NCBI GenBank assembly: GCA_963995525.1
Contig: OZ023206.1
Span: forward strand, 74,120,506 to 74,184,505
Source of the DNA: Escarpia spicata
Taxonomy: Eukaryota; Annelida; Polychaeta; Sabellida; Siboglinidae
Direction of reading: 5' to 3'
DNA length: 64,000 nt
Shown one piece after another: positions 47,000 to 59,099 of the stretch (position 1 is its first letter; every line of letters starts with the position of its first letter). The notes under the pieces are model-generated. The model was not told where the DNA came from. It saw only the letters and a program-made list of their open reading frames with translations, and did not search any database. Made by a program: the position numbers and the translations under genes.

Positions 47000-49900
47000 A
47001 CTGCTGGGCATACATAAGCCGGTACGACATAGTGACTTACATATACGATAAAGATAATTGTTCCTTTAGTTTACTCAAGGAAAACATTGACCCCCATATC
47101 TGCTTATGACATTACATACGCCATCATCATGTATTTAGTTTAGTTTCCATACAAATTGGTGAAATTACATTAATTAACAGGTAGATACAAAATAAATTAT
47201 GTTCTTGTTTTGAAATAATTGCAACGCAAGATTACCCATATGATAGTTTCATGTTGGAATATGCATGGAAATTGCTCGGAAGGCAAGGCGCTTCAGTAGT
47301 ATACAAAGTAAAAAGGAACGCACAACTTCATCGATTGCCAGAAAGTAGCAACAAGAGGAGCCGCTGAGAGATACAATGTCACAAATCAACGATTAATAGG
47401 TCTACGAAGCCTCCAGATTGCACACGACAATTCAACCAATGCATGAGCAATCATGTGTTTGTATAATACTAAAATTTGTAAATTTGACAATTGTAGGCTT
47501 GAGCGGGTCTTCGAATGCCACAGCTGCAGTACATCAGTTAGATCCATTGATATGTTATCGTAATGTCTTCAGCTGACAGTTAATCTGTATACGGTGTTTT
47601 CAATTGACAGTTAAACTGTCTATGGAATATTCAAAATACACATGATATAAATCGACCAATGTATGGCGTGTGTAGGCTCTGGAGCATCTTCAACTGTATA
47701 CTCACCTGTACTGTCATATACAGATCACATAAAACCTCATAAACATGTTGTGTTTTGAAAAAACCTTAAAGTCCACATTAGGAAAATATCGTTTTGACCC
47801 AACTACATACACGAATTATGGCTATAACCCTAGCTAAGACTGTAAGCCACGTTATTTTTGTTAAGTTTATGCTTTGTTTTTAAATTTTACTCTTTAATCC
47901 AACAAATACTATTCTGTAAATAAATATATGGAATATTAGGTATCATATTTTTAAAAGAGTATGAACGACAGAGAACGATGGTTAGTTACTCTACTTGTAT
48001 ACAACTAGGAAGTTTTTCTCTTATGTGGGCACAAGACATATTATTCCAAATTACAAAAATACTATGTTTATATGTGAGTGAGGCCACGAAAAATGGAACA
48101 TTTTGATATTTTTAATTCTGAGCTTACCTATTGAGTTAATCAAATGACTTTACCATTACATTGCAAGGAATAAAAAATTGTATCATCTGTCAGGAAAGAC
48201 CCCTTTAGCACGCTTTGTAAAGATTTACCATTTCGATAACTATTTGAAGACCTAAAAATTGTGGTATTTTGGCATAAAAAACGATTTGTATCAACGATTG
48301 TCGACAGCATTTCAAACTTAAAAACAAAAACTATTGAAAAATATGAAGGCCTCCTATCTATCTACTTCTACCTATAGCTGAGTTACTGAGGTGAGAATCA
48401 GGTGTATTGTTTTTAAAGACAGTGTACTCGGGTCTCTCTGAAAGAAGGAAATTACCTAAATGAACATTACAAAATAGGTTTTTGCCACAGAACCTTTCCT
48501 CAGTTGATTGATATAACAAATAAAGTTAACAAACTCATAGAGAATATATTTTGGGAAAACTTCCATGTCCTTATGCAGCGTCTGACACACCCTATTTTCC
48601 CAAAAAATAAGGTGAAAAATATCAGAAAATATATTATACAGTGCTTGACCCATTTGCAATTCACAGATGCAGAATTATTAACCAGTGAGTTGCAATTAAC
48701 AATTAGCAAAACATTAATAAATTCCGTCTCTCAAAACTTCGATTATGCCACACAGTGAATGGCGGACTTGTTTTATTACCATGGAATGGGAGTCTATGTG
48801 AAAAAGGTCAGTATAGTGTTTTCTGTAAGATCCAAACTATTCTTTGGGAAGAGAAAAAACTGCACTATTTGTATGAATAAAAAAATAGGCTAAATATAAT
48901 TGATTGCTGGAAACTTATTAATAAGTGCGAGAGATGCGACACAGAAATGTGATTGATCTGTATCATCATCTTATACAATAAACACCAGGTAATAGGGAAA
49001 GAAAATGTATCACTCCCAATTGTTGCACAAGTGTTGGAACCATGTTTTGTGACTTTGCTTATATATTGTTATATTTTACTTCAATTAAAGAACGGAGTGA
49101 GGAGGAGACCATGCTAACCACATCATAATTTAAAAAAGGTATGACTGATTGAGTACGATTATCTGGTTAGTTATTGTACTTGTATACAACTAGGAAGTTT
49201 TTCTCTTAACTAGGCACAAGGCATTTTATTGGAAAGTGAAGTGTTGATATGTGAGTGAAGTCATGGAACACTTTCATTTTCTAAATATCTGAGCTTTGCT
49301 ATTCAGTCATTTATTCGAATACCCCACTTTATTTAGCAAATATTGTCAACATTTGCCATTTCTGTAGCTATTTGAAGATTTTAAAATTGGGTATTTTCGC
49401 ATAACTATATATAATTACGTTTGTTAACATTTCAAATTTAAAACCAAAAATTTATAGAATATCTGGATGCCTCCTTTTATTTGTTATATTGAATATATAC
49501 ACGAAGGTATGTATATGTTTTGGTGAAAACATTTATTATTAACTCCCACCTTGGTTATTAAGGTGAGAATCTTTGGCATTGTTTTTAAATTACAATAGTT
49601 TTGTGTGGTAGCTGTAATATTGTCTATCTAATTAAAAAAGGAAAGTACCTAAATAAACATTAAAAATATTGTTCAGCCACAGAAACTTTATACAGTTGAT
49701 TTTTTGAAGAAGAAATTGAGAGTTATGTCATAGAGAAATGTTTTACGAAAACTGAAACAAATACCGTCCCTTTATGTCGTGTCTGTCACACCTTACTTTC
49801 CAAAAAATTTAAGAGAAAATTATGAAACAAATGTGTACAGTGCTGTACAATGTGGTATAATGTTTTCATACTCTATTTTTACACAACTGTTCCACAATTT

Positions 49901-50085
49901 GTGATTTCGCTCATATGCAGGTATAACAGTTAATACAAGATAACTACTACAACAGAGTTTCATGCTACCGTTTTACTACTTAACACATTTATTTCATGGA
50001 CGTGAGACAAAGAATATGTAAAGAGAATGAAGAAGAGACTTCATCGATTAACAACAGATTTGTAGGCAAACCATACATTAATGCT
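47000..50085. repeat. spacer of the inverted structure, with unit U and companion repeats
   Basis: Contains two direct copies of a companion segment (GTACTTGTATACAACTAGGAAG at 47993 and 49178, with TTTTTCTCTTA following), each followed by unit U (48425-49035 and partial 49630-49860). No credible gene; open frames under 90 codons only. Confidence 0.65.
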
Positions 50086-52426
50086 TGTGTAAGTGCTGTT
50101 TAGATGTTCAATACAAATTAAATTTGAAATTGGTTATTTGAATGACAAGGTGGAATAGATGCTGGGATGATGTATGATGTGCAGCGAATACAAACCATGT
50201 TTTGTAAAGGTCACCAAGCTGTCTTTATTAATCCCAAACTGATAACATCAAAGCATTTCTTCCATGAGAGATTTCATCTGAAATGTCACGAACCAATCAT
50301 AATGTTGTTTATACAACATTATATGAAGCAGAGAACACCGATTGTGATGTCTTTATGATATTATCTCAAAAACAGAATATGATTGTGTTATAAAATGTAT
50401 ACATATATGCATAGGGCTCCAGAGCCACGTGCGGATCCACATATGTCTGCACAGCACAATGTCTTCCATGGCATATATATATACAGGTATATATATATAT
50501 ACATATAAGTTACCATTACCATGCAATGGACAATAGCAGATGATAAAATATTCTGGTAGACATTAATAAATACGTTATAATTTCAGCTTATTAGATTAGA
50601 TTCACAGATAATATACTTAGATTACAGGTCCCTGGGAAAAGAAACAATGTAAATTTAAATCGTCAAAAAATTGGGAGTGAAACATATCTTTCGTAAATAA
50701 TTTTTTTCGTTATATGATGTTGTAATATAGGGTTGAAAGTGTACCAAAGTGATAAGTAGAATATTACTTATTGCCTGGTGTTTATTATTTAAAATGAGCA
50801 AATAGATCATTCGCAATTTTGTTTCGTGTCTGTGGGACTATTTTTAATTCATGCAAATAGTGCAATTTTGTCTGTCCAAGGGACAGATTGGGTCTTAATG
50901 AGTAAAAATATACTGTATTTTTTTCACCCAGTGTCAGACCCCCATTTCCATGGTAACAAAGAAAATTTCCGCCATTTACACGGTGATATAAGCAACGTAT
51001 TGAGGGTTGGAATTGATCAATTAGTTTGTTAACTGCAATTCACTGTTTAACAATGTTTTAATTTGTGAATTGAAAATAGGTCAAGCACTGTACATGGCAT
51101 ATTTTGTTTTCCTTCTTACTTTTTTGGAAAATATTGCGTGACAGACGCGACACTAGTGGATGGAATTTTGTTCAGTTAAAAAAAAATGAATTTTCTATGA
51201 CTTACAATGTTTGTAAACAATTTGTTCTATAAATCAACAGAGGAAGGGTTCTGTGGCAGAGAAGTATTTGTTTAGTGTTGATTTAGCTCATTTCCTTTCT
51301 TCAGAGAGACTCACTCCTATCGCCAAAACTTCTGTCTTCTGAAAAACAAAAGGTTCTCACGTCAATAATTCAGCACTGGCTGGAAGTGCAGAGTTTGTTT
51401 TTTTACCCAAATATACATTGGGGTATATAATCAATATAACAAACAGGAGGTATTAATATCTCCTTGTAAGTTTTGTTTTTAGCTTTGAAATGATGTTGTC
51501 AAAAGTTTTTATATTAATATAACTAAATTCCCCCATTTTAAATCTTCAAATATCTACAGAAGTGGCAAATGTTGATGAAAATGGTAAAGTGGTCTTTCCT
51601 GACAGTCAAGTCCATGTTTTTTGCATAACAAAAAATACAAAAAATTTGATATTTTTATAGCTAAAAAAATTAGAAAATGAAAGTGTTCCATTTTTGTGAC
51701 TTCCCTCATATGCACTGACATTTTATCCAGATATACCGGCCATATACATTGAATCTGGTGACTAATTTGTAATTTACCTGAGCACCTTTTTTGTTTTACC
51801 AGAACTTTCCATTATCTACATTAAAACAATAATGTAAATACATGTGGCTCATATCGGTCTTCCTTTAAGCGAATAGACGCATATGCATATGTATAGGTTC
51901 ATATGTTGGGTAGTTCCTATATGCATATAACGACTCCTGTATCTGGATGTGTTTTTTTGTGGGAGGACATAACTAATAATTGTACGATCAATGATACATA
52001 ATTTCGATAACATTTACTTTAATGATGAGAGTTTATTTAACAAACTCTTAGCAAGCACATTCGTTGTTTTCACTAACCCAATATAATTTTACAGAGGTTT
52101 AAATACAAACACAAATGGCAGTGTCAAAATATTTTCTTATCTTGATCGTTATGCATTCAAACTAGCAAATATCAACTGACACAAACTATACATTCTTGCT
52201 GTAATTTATACTGGTATAACATTCTTCAAAGCAATAAAAGCACCGTATAACATTGCATAGTTACCATCACCTTTAGGCCAATAAATGCTTTTACTTGGAG
52301 GCCTCTAAATGCAAGGGCACTGTATGGGTTGTGCTATCAAATATACAGTCTACAGCAAGCTAGGGATTAGTCATTACGTTGACTGTTCTGTGCCCAAAAT
52401 TATGATTATGTCTAAATACAGTAAAC
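50085..52426. repeat. right arm of the 9-kb inverted-repeat structure
   Basis: Inverse of the left arm without the RTE insert. It carries about 600 bp (51350-51955) missing from the left arm; part of that (AAATCTTCAAATATCTACAG) is the inverse of spacer sequence at 49365-49385, so the left arm is the one that lost material. Confidence 0.75.
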
Positions 52427-52664
52427 AGTATAGGTAAGTTCTTATGTAGAGTTGTCTCCAGTCCTCGTGAGTGTTCAACGCGCTATACACTTGAATCCTT
52501 GGTAGATCTGTCCAATCGAGCATCATGTCAACTTCTCTAAGAAGTACACATCATCACTTCAAATACAGCGCAAGGACAACTCGTAAACAAATACCCACCA
52601 CTGTATGTAGTGATGTACTCATTTATAAAGCTAACAGAATAGCTACAACATGTAGTGAACGTTC

Positions 52665-52760
52665 TTATCCATCGTTCGAAACTGAATAAAAATGGTTCTA
52701 TCTTAGAATTTCTCGAAAGAGAGTCCGTTGCTCTAACTAATACGCCGCTGCGCCCCACAA
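52665..52760 (-). mobile_element. SINE head fragment (tRNA-like)
   Basis: The minus strand reads GGGGCGCAGCGGCGTATTAG, TTAGAGCAACGGACTCTC and, after a diverged middle, AGTTTCGAACGATGG. This is the layout of a tRNA-derived SINE head (A box then B box), with a degraded B box. No SINE body follows clearly. Confidence 0.45.
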
Positions 52761-53251
52761 CAAGGAAGTAACGAAAGCAACACAAATAACATAAGACATT
52801 AGCTAAAAAACGTCAGCGATCTTTTACTTTCGGACCTAACCATAAAAATGACAACCTACAGCCGCCAAACTTCTCCTCACATATCTTACACACATACACA
52901 CATAAAGATACATGTCTCCATTAAATACCTTATTACTAATTATTAGTATCCATGCCTCTTCTAGTCTCTTTTGGGAATAGGGGAGACGGTTTAATCTATG
53001 TTTTACTTTAGTAAAGGGGTGCTTGGGTTGTAAGGCCGAACGTATTTCATTTGGGGTGGATATTACACGTTTGCTTGTGTCGGCTTCTGATTTCATATGT
53101 TTAAAAACATAATTTAAAGGAAATAAAAACAAGGCATTAAGTAAAATGCGTTTTCCATGTGTACATAAAGTTTAACATTCAATTAAAAACCCGTCTGTTT
53201 AGCGATTCCCGCGGAATATAACAAATTAATGAGCTAGGCGATGACGTGGTA

Positions 53252-53921
53252 TCGTGACGTCACACATGAGCCATGCTCGCATCAGGCCGACCCTTTCCAT
53301 GCATTCAGAGCATGTTTCCAAGGATAGCATCTGGGTCGAAACGAGCTTCAGAATGTCTTATTGTGCAATATTCCGTCATCATAGAGGAACAAGCAGTTAT
53401 TATACGGTTCCAAATCAATTCAATTTTATTCAAAACATTGAATGCGAATGGGCTTACAAGTCAATTAGGTTTCGCAGAGCTTCTGCTCGTTTTCAGAATA
53501 ATTATATCGAATGCAACCTACGGGAGATAATCCACACCAATACACATACATAGCAAATATATATATTGTATCCAGCTACAGAAAGTAACGTGTATAATCT
53601 CATAATATCACTAGAATATCGATATATAAATGAGGAGCTGTACAATTTATCATAACAACTGAAATATATCAGTGAATTATGGTCGATGTCGCTGGCTCAG
53701 TTGGTAGATGGGTTGGTTTCTGATCATTTATTTTACAATCGGGCGACGCCGGTTCAATCCTGACATAAAATGATGATTAGTGATTGTATTATATCAGGAT
53801 ATCGCACAATAACTAATTTTGACGATCATTTCGACCCAAAAGCTATTTTTGTAAACATGCTATGAATGCATCGAAAGGGTCGGCCTGATGCAAGTATGGG
53901 TCATATGTGACGTCACGTGTC
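53252..53921. repeat. foldback element with about 92-bp arms
   Basis: CGTGACGTCACACATGAGCC (from 53252), continuing CATCAGGCCGACCCTTTC, ATGCATTCAGAGCATGTTT and CTGGGTCGAAACGA, is inverted at 53921-53829 with about 80 percent identity. The 485-bp interior holds a tRNA-like sequence. Arms include the CRE-type palindrome TGACGTCA. Confidence 0.75.
53687..53766 (+). tRNA. tRNA-like sequence, probably a tRNA pseudogene or SINE head
   Basis: A box TGGCTCAGTTGGTAGA at 53693-53708 and B box GGTTCAATCC at 53751-53760. ATGTC before and GACAT after can pair as an acceptor stem. The A-B distance is about 10 bases longer than normal and the T stem pairs poorly, so a working tRNA is unlikely and no anticodon is assigned. 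Confidence 0.35.
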
Positions 53922-54059
53922 GGCATCCCGAAAAGCGCACCAAAAATATGCATATTCGAAAATGTTCGGCTGCACAGCATAACATGAGGAATTTATAATT
54001 CATTGTAACAAATTTTTTGGCTTGGTGGACATGAAAATAGCTAGCAGGATGCAATATAA

Positions 54060-54670
54060 TATTAATTCAAGCAATAGGTGTTTTTATTTCCTATAATGAA
54101 CATTTTAAAGATGGTATGTGTGTCTGTCATTCAGAAACTCCACTCTCGCTACTGAACTCCATGTGGTTTGTAATAACAATGTTTCTGGGACTGAGAGGCA
54201 GAGATGAACACTTCAGACAGAAGGGAGTACGTTGAATTGACTGAGAGGACAACCAAAACCAGGACGGGAACCAACACCAAAGACAGGAGGTCTTATAATC
54301 CCAAGACGTTTCAGTCTCCCATTCAAAGCATGCTTCCATGTTATAGCTAGATAAACAAATTGATGATAATATTGTACCGTTCAAAGCAATAATGATAATA
54401 ATGTTAATAATGATGGTAATAATAATGATAGTAAATTTCTTGCAGATGATCCCCTGTCCCATTAGGGTGTACAGGGAATGTAGCAGAAGGAGACCCATGG
54501 AGGCTTTGGTTCCTGGAAGTGGGGTGTAGTTCGCACTGAACACCGAGTAGAAGGAGACGGGCTTATGGTACAAACAAGCACCGAAGAGCAAAAACATACT
54601 AGGCTTACTCGGCAGATCAATGTGTGAACGAGCAGGGCTGACTGCGAGGCATACCAATCAGTGTACGCAG
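54060..54670. other. no gene accepted
   Basis: A 176-codon minus-strand frame (54657-54127) exists but contains a poly-Ile stretch from an (ATA/ATG)-rich microsatellite-like run at 54360-54440 and shows no family signature; I treat it as chance. Confidence 0.35.
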
Positions 54671-54689
54671 AACAGCAGTTTCGAATCTG

Positions 54690-55180
54690 TTGGTAAGAGG
54701 TGTGCACGAAAGAAAAGTGCAGAAATTATGTGAACATAAGAATGTAGAGAGCTTGAATACTTACCGCACAAACTCCTTCAACCAGCAATATGATATGTCA
54801 TCTACACTATCAATAACGCTAACCAATTCAACAAATCTCAACCAATTTCCAACAACTGATTACAGATCATTCCAAGCCTTAACATCTTCAGAACCGACAC
54901 CAGCGTTTACTGCTCCCAATACGGTCACTTCACTTCCTACCACCGACCCTCACCAACTCTGGCTATTGATGCTACACCACGTGCACAAAATTTCGTCGCC
55001 ACAAGCACACAGTCAATGGACCTGATGGACATTATTAATGATGTTCTCATGTACTTTGCGAATGACCCATTCATGGATCTTTCGACTTCTCCCACAAATG
55101 TCATCCCTCGCTTTCCTGTTATACAGAACTATACTTTCAAAGGAGCCGTTACCATACACTTTGTTAATGGATCGAAATAA
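54690..55180 (+). pseudogene. unrecognised gene remnant, Ser/Thr/Pro-rich, frameshifted
   Basis: Plus strand, frame 1 (54690-55025) reads a Ser/Thr/Asn-rich segment, YDMSSTLSITLTNSTNLNQF then FQALTSSEPTPAFTAPNTV. From about 54945 the coding character moves to the next frame: SPTLAIDATPRAQNF, MDLMDIINDVLMYFANDPFM, NVIPRFPVIQNYTF and TIHFVNGSK before TAA at 55178-55180. The two frames overlap, so one base was gained or lost between about 54920 and 54965. I recognise no family. The composition (disordered Ser/Thr-rich part, then an acidic and hydrophobic end) is not random for AT-rich DNA, which argues for a dead gene or retroelement ORF. Confidence 0.4.
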
Positions 55181-55483
55181 GGACGTTTTTTTTATTAAAA
55201 TAAGTTCTGTTCCCAAATTGTAACATACAATATTTTTAATATGATCTTATATTGCTTTTTTAGTATTAAATAAATAACTTAATTTTAGGAAGCGTTTTGC
55301 TGTAGATATGTGATAAATAAGTTATTACATGTCATGTTCTGTATCACGCCCTGTATCATGCCCCGATGTACCTGTATCTGCCCGAGTCCGATGGGAACAT
55401 ATCTAAAGAAGAGTTTTTATTGTGAAAATCACATTCCCGAACACTTTTTTCTGCATGTGTCGCATTTGAAACATTTCACGTCG

Positions 55484-55732
55484 CTACAATACCCATAAAC
55501 AATCATATTTAATTACTGAATGTCCACACGTAACACACCTTAAATGTGATATGCGAATGTCAATACGTTTCTTTCGTGAACCATTCTTCAAAAATGTATT
55601 GAGCCCCCACATATTACATCTCAATCGTGTGTTAACATTGCGACTGCGCATGTCTGACTTAAAATTGCCACTTTTTGTGAACTGGAAGCCACACGTATCA
55701 CGTCGGCTCCGGTTCATAACGAGAACAGCCAC
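55484..55732 (-). pseudogene. decayed zinc fingers downstream of copy B
   Basis: One open minus-strand frame holds RRDTCGFQFTKSGNFKSDMR, then RCNMWGLNTFLKNG and RCVTCGH: three fingers without a full set of ligands. It corresponds to 15600-15940 in copy A. Confidence 0.55.
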
Positions 55733-55775
55733 GTGATTTCAAACGCTACTGTACGCAAACTGGGCCCTCCCGATA

Positions 55776-56408
55776 TCACATCAGATTCTCCCCAGTGTGG
55801 ATACGGACATGTTTCTTCAGAATTCCAATTGCGGAGAATTGTGCACCACAGGTATGACATTTGTAGGTTTTCTCCCCCGTATGAATACGGACATGTGTCT
55901 TCAGATTTTCACTTTGTGAAAATTGTGCTCCACACGTATCACATTTGTAAGGTTTCTCCCCGGTGTGGATACGGACATGCTTCTGCAGAGTTCCATTTTG
56001 TGAGAATTGTGCTCCTCACGTATCACATTTGTAAGGTTTCTCCCCGGTGTGGATACGGACATGCTTCTGCAGAGTTCCATTTTGTGAGAATTGTGCTCCA
56101 CACGTATCACATTTGTAAGGTTTCTCCCCGGTGTAGGTACGGACATGCTTCTGCAGAGTTCCATTTTGTGAGAATTGTGCTCCACACGTATCACATTTGT
56201 AAGGTTTCTCCCCGGTGTGGATACGGACATGCTTCTGCAGAGTTCCATTTTGTGAGAATTGTGCACCACAGGTATCGCATTTGAAGGTTTTTTTCCCAGT
56301 GTGAATACAGATATGCGTCTTCAGATTTCTAATTTTTGAGAACTGTGCACCACATGTGTCACATTTGAATGGTTTCTCTACAGTACTCAAGTACTCAATC
56401 ACATACAT
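55776..56408 (-). pseudogene. C2H2 zinc-finger gene, copy B, one nonsense codon
   Basis: ATG at 56408 opens the same leader as copy A (EYLSTVEKPFKCDTCGAQF). Finger 1 matches copy A finger 1 (KIRNLKTH). Fingers 2-5 are nearly identical to one another, all with helix SQNGTLQK; finger 3 has HVRTYTG with the last His replaced by Tyr. At the second Cys of finger 5 the codon is TGA (56016-56018) where the sister fingers have TGT, so translation would stop at 130 residues. Beyond it the frame stays open through the rest of finger 5 and two more fingers (SQSENLKT and SAIGILKK helices) to a natural TGA at 55776. Apart from this change and the Tyr the array is sound, so inactivation looks recent. Confidence 0.8.
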
Positions 56409-57869
56409 TATTAAACTATTTTTGTTTAGAACCTTTTCACACACACATTATTTTGTATTGTGCTGTTGTCCTCAATGCACTATTGCAAACAAACACATAA
56501 ACGTGTTATCACTAGAGTACATCACAAGTGAAGAGTTTCTCACTAGTCGTAGTGTTTACCAAAGTGGCACATTATAGTTTCAAAGCAACATTGTTAAAAC
56601 ATTTTCCACAAGTGTCACATTTAAAAATATGTCTCAATGTGCAGCTTTAAATCGTTCCTCGGAAAAGAATGTCTTCCACGTGTGTCAAACAAAGGTGTCT
56701 CAACTGTAAGAGTAAGCAAACAGGAACCTTTACATCTGCTGCACAACTGTCACACTTGAATGGTTCCCCGTCACAGGGAGTTGATATCTGCATAAACGCT
56801 AAATATTGTGCCATGAGTCATTCCGTCACATGTTTTATCTTCTTTGTGTTGACATTGTGTGACGTACCTCGATGTCCTATGTCGTGTTGGTGCACACAAC
56901 GTGACAGTTGTTGTTGTCAAAGAGGTTTTGCAGCTTTGATACTTTACTGTTGACAGTTCTGTCACAAATATTTGTGAGTTCTGAAACAAAATAAAAATTA
57001 AGTGACAATATCAGACGTCGTTTGAAAAAGGCTAAGCATAAACAACAGAGTATAAAGAACAGTGTGGAAGACCGGGACAATTGTATTTTGGAGAAACAGG
57101 AAATATTTATCTGTCGCAAATAGTGGAACAGTTGTGTACCCTGACTGACATTCGAGTCGACGAGGTGGTGAATACAACATGTATGGTAGGAAACAAAAGA
57201 ATATCTAATATAAGGGAAGGGAGACTCCTACTGAGAATAATTATAGTCGCTGTCGTAGGAGCCATTCTGAAAGGCAATTTCATCGATTATTTGATTGATA
57301 AAAGAACACAATCCGTAGTACAATTGGTGCATTACTACAAAATAAATGTACATGATAGTATGTCTTATATATATTACACTTACTAAAAACACAAACGTAC
57401 AAACAGTTGTTTTTTAAATTAAGTAATTTTTTACAAAAGAGGCACAGTTGGCATTCAAAGATATCCCTATTACATATATATATGTAACAGTTTTGGATTG
57501 TACACTGTTCAGCAAGAGTATTCAGAAAGCTTGGAATATGTTGCAAAGGCATATAAACTGTGAATGGTGATCTTGACCTTAATTAAATCTGGTGCATTAT
57601 TTATTGTGTGTGGCAAACTATATCTTTATATTGACCAGGTGTATAAAAGTTACGATACTGTTGTTTTGAACTAATGGTAAGTTTTACAGAGATACTGGTA
57701 GTTTATTGTGTGAAAATTTATGGAATAGTTTTAATTCTTGAAAATTTAGAAGATGTTCTACTTTTAATAATATAAGATTTCTGAACAGTGCATTGGTGTG
57801 AGCGTTACATTTACTTACTTATAATTCTCTCACATCTATAGATCTAGGCCGTTAAACCATAATGTAGAT

Positions 57870-58135
57870 TTGAAAATATGGTAAGTTACCTTTCAGAACC
57901 CTATGTTGCTAAGAACGGAGCTTTTCGACCTTCCCGCGATCTTCCTGGAAGTGTTGTCACGTGAGAGTTACCAACATAGTCACATGACGACCGAGAGTGG
58001 CGCAGACCAATGCTGATGAAGACATCGTGAAGACATCGAAAGCTCCGTTCAGAGCAACATAGGACTCGGAAAGGTAACTTACCATATTTTCAAAGCTATC
58101 AATGTAACCGAGTCCGGAAGCAATTTACATGCTAA
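57870..58135. mobile_element. foldback element, copy B
   Basis: Same element as 24345-24615 (TTGAAAATATGGTAAGTTAC at the left, GTAACTTACCATATTTTCAA at about 58075-58094, then the ACCGAGTCCGGAAGC tail). It is flanked by CATAATGTAGAT and CATAAGTTATAT, so the insertion predates the copy A/B duplication. Confidence 0.8.
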
Positions 58136-58313
58136 CATAAGTTATATGTGATAATATCAGAGAGTTGTATGACTGTGTCTGTTTAATTATTCATTAAAGC
58201 ACTTAGGCCTAGGAAATTTAACGTATCTACCCTATCAATGCTTATGTTACATATATTTGTAGATTTTACGGGTATATCATATTAATATTTCTTCTAGTTG
58301 CTTTAAAAATTAT

Positions 58314-59097
58314 TTATGCAAGCACCAACACAAGTCATGAATAATGATGAAAGAAGGCCAAATGAATGACGTTTATTAAGAGATTAAGTTAGAGAGAGAA
58401 ATGTGGGCTCTACATCCCAAGGCCAGGCCTGTGACTGAGCCCATACTAGTCTCCTGTCCCTCAGGTTGACAGAGCCCACATTTCGCCATATACAACATTA
58501 TCAATATTGTTATAAATATATACAACATCATTACTACTGTAATCACAGTAGACCTTAGGCACCGTACCGTACTAAGCAAGCACACCATTCATTCACCTAA
58601 CTATAATCCCAACTACCTGCTGAAGAGTTACATTGTATCAAGATTTAGCCTAAACCTATAAGTGGGGCCATTACGCCCCACTTACTAAAATCACCGGTGG
58701 AAGAGAAGCGAGCTGTCTCGGCGTTAAAACCCCGTGAACACATTGTCCACCTGCACTAAGAAAACGGGGAAAGCTTTGAGATTTGCTATCAACCCCTCTT
58801 CCACCAATGATGTACATGGTATGTCCCTAACGCTATCAAAAATTTGGGAAGGATGGGAGGGCCAAAATTTGTTGATGCGACCACTCCGTCTGCTTTCACA
58901 AAACGAAGTGACCAAGAGCTCGTTGTAATCTGTGACTGCGCGCCACTACCGCGCGGTGATTGGCTCCTTGCGCCAGAGACAACGAGGTAATTAGCATAAT
59001 AATTAGCATCAGACATTAGGCCAATCATCACTTGTCCTGCGTTGTTGCCAGCACAAAAACCCATATGCAGCACGGTGCCGTGGCCGCATATTCTCAT
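58314..59097. mobile_element. 784-bp insertion of unknown class, copy B only
   Basis: Copy A is continuous here (24855-24872, GAAAATTATATATTTTG). In copy B the AATTAT is present on both sides (58308-58313 and 59098-59103), a 6-bp target duplication. The insert starts TTATGCAAGCACC and ends GCATATTCTCAT and has no long terminal inverted repeat. It is richer in GC than its host and contains two perfect hairpins: a 13-bp stem AAATGTGGGCTCT (58399-58411 with 58471-58483) and a 9-bp stem AAGTGGGGC with a CATTAC loop (58660-58683). A minus-strand frame of 102 codons (59097-58789) has no recognised family. Confidence 0.7.
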
Positions 59098-59099
59098 AA

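Larger units (their letters stand above)
43174..47000. repeat. left arm of a 9-kb inverted-repeat structure
   Basis: TGTATTTAGACATAGTCATAA at 43174 and the following 1.4 kb are inverted at 52426-50510; after an RTE insertion (44569-46612) the arm resumes at ATATATGCCATGGAAGACAC and pairs with 50480-50085, ending near AAACAGCACTG at 47000. Landmarks matching in inverse order include CATTTATTGGCC, AAACTCT(CA/TAG), GTCCTCCCA, AACACCAGGTAATA and TTGTCCATTGCATGGTAATGG. Confidence 0.8.

Noticed and set aside
54127..54657. 176-codon minus-strand frame
   Set aside because: It contains a poly-Ile run from a simple repeat, no recognisable motif, and no splice or promoter context.
58660..58683. Histone-type 3' stem-loop
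   Set aside because: The stem AAGTGGGGC with a CATTAC loop does not fit the histone stem-loop consensus and no histone gene is near.
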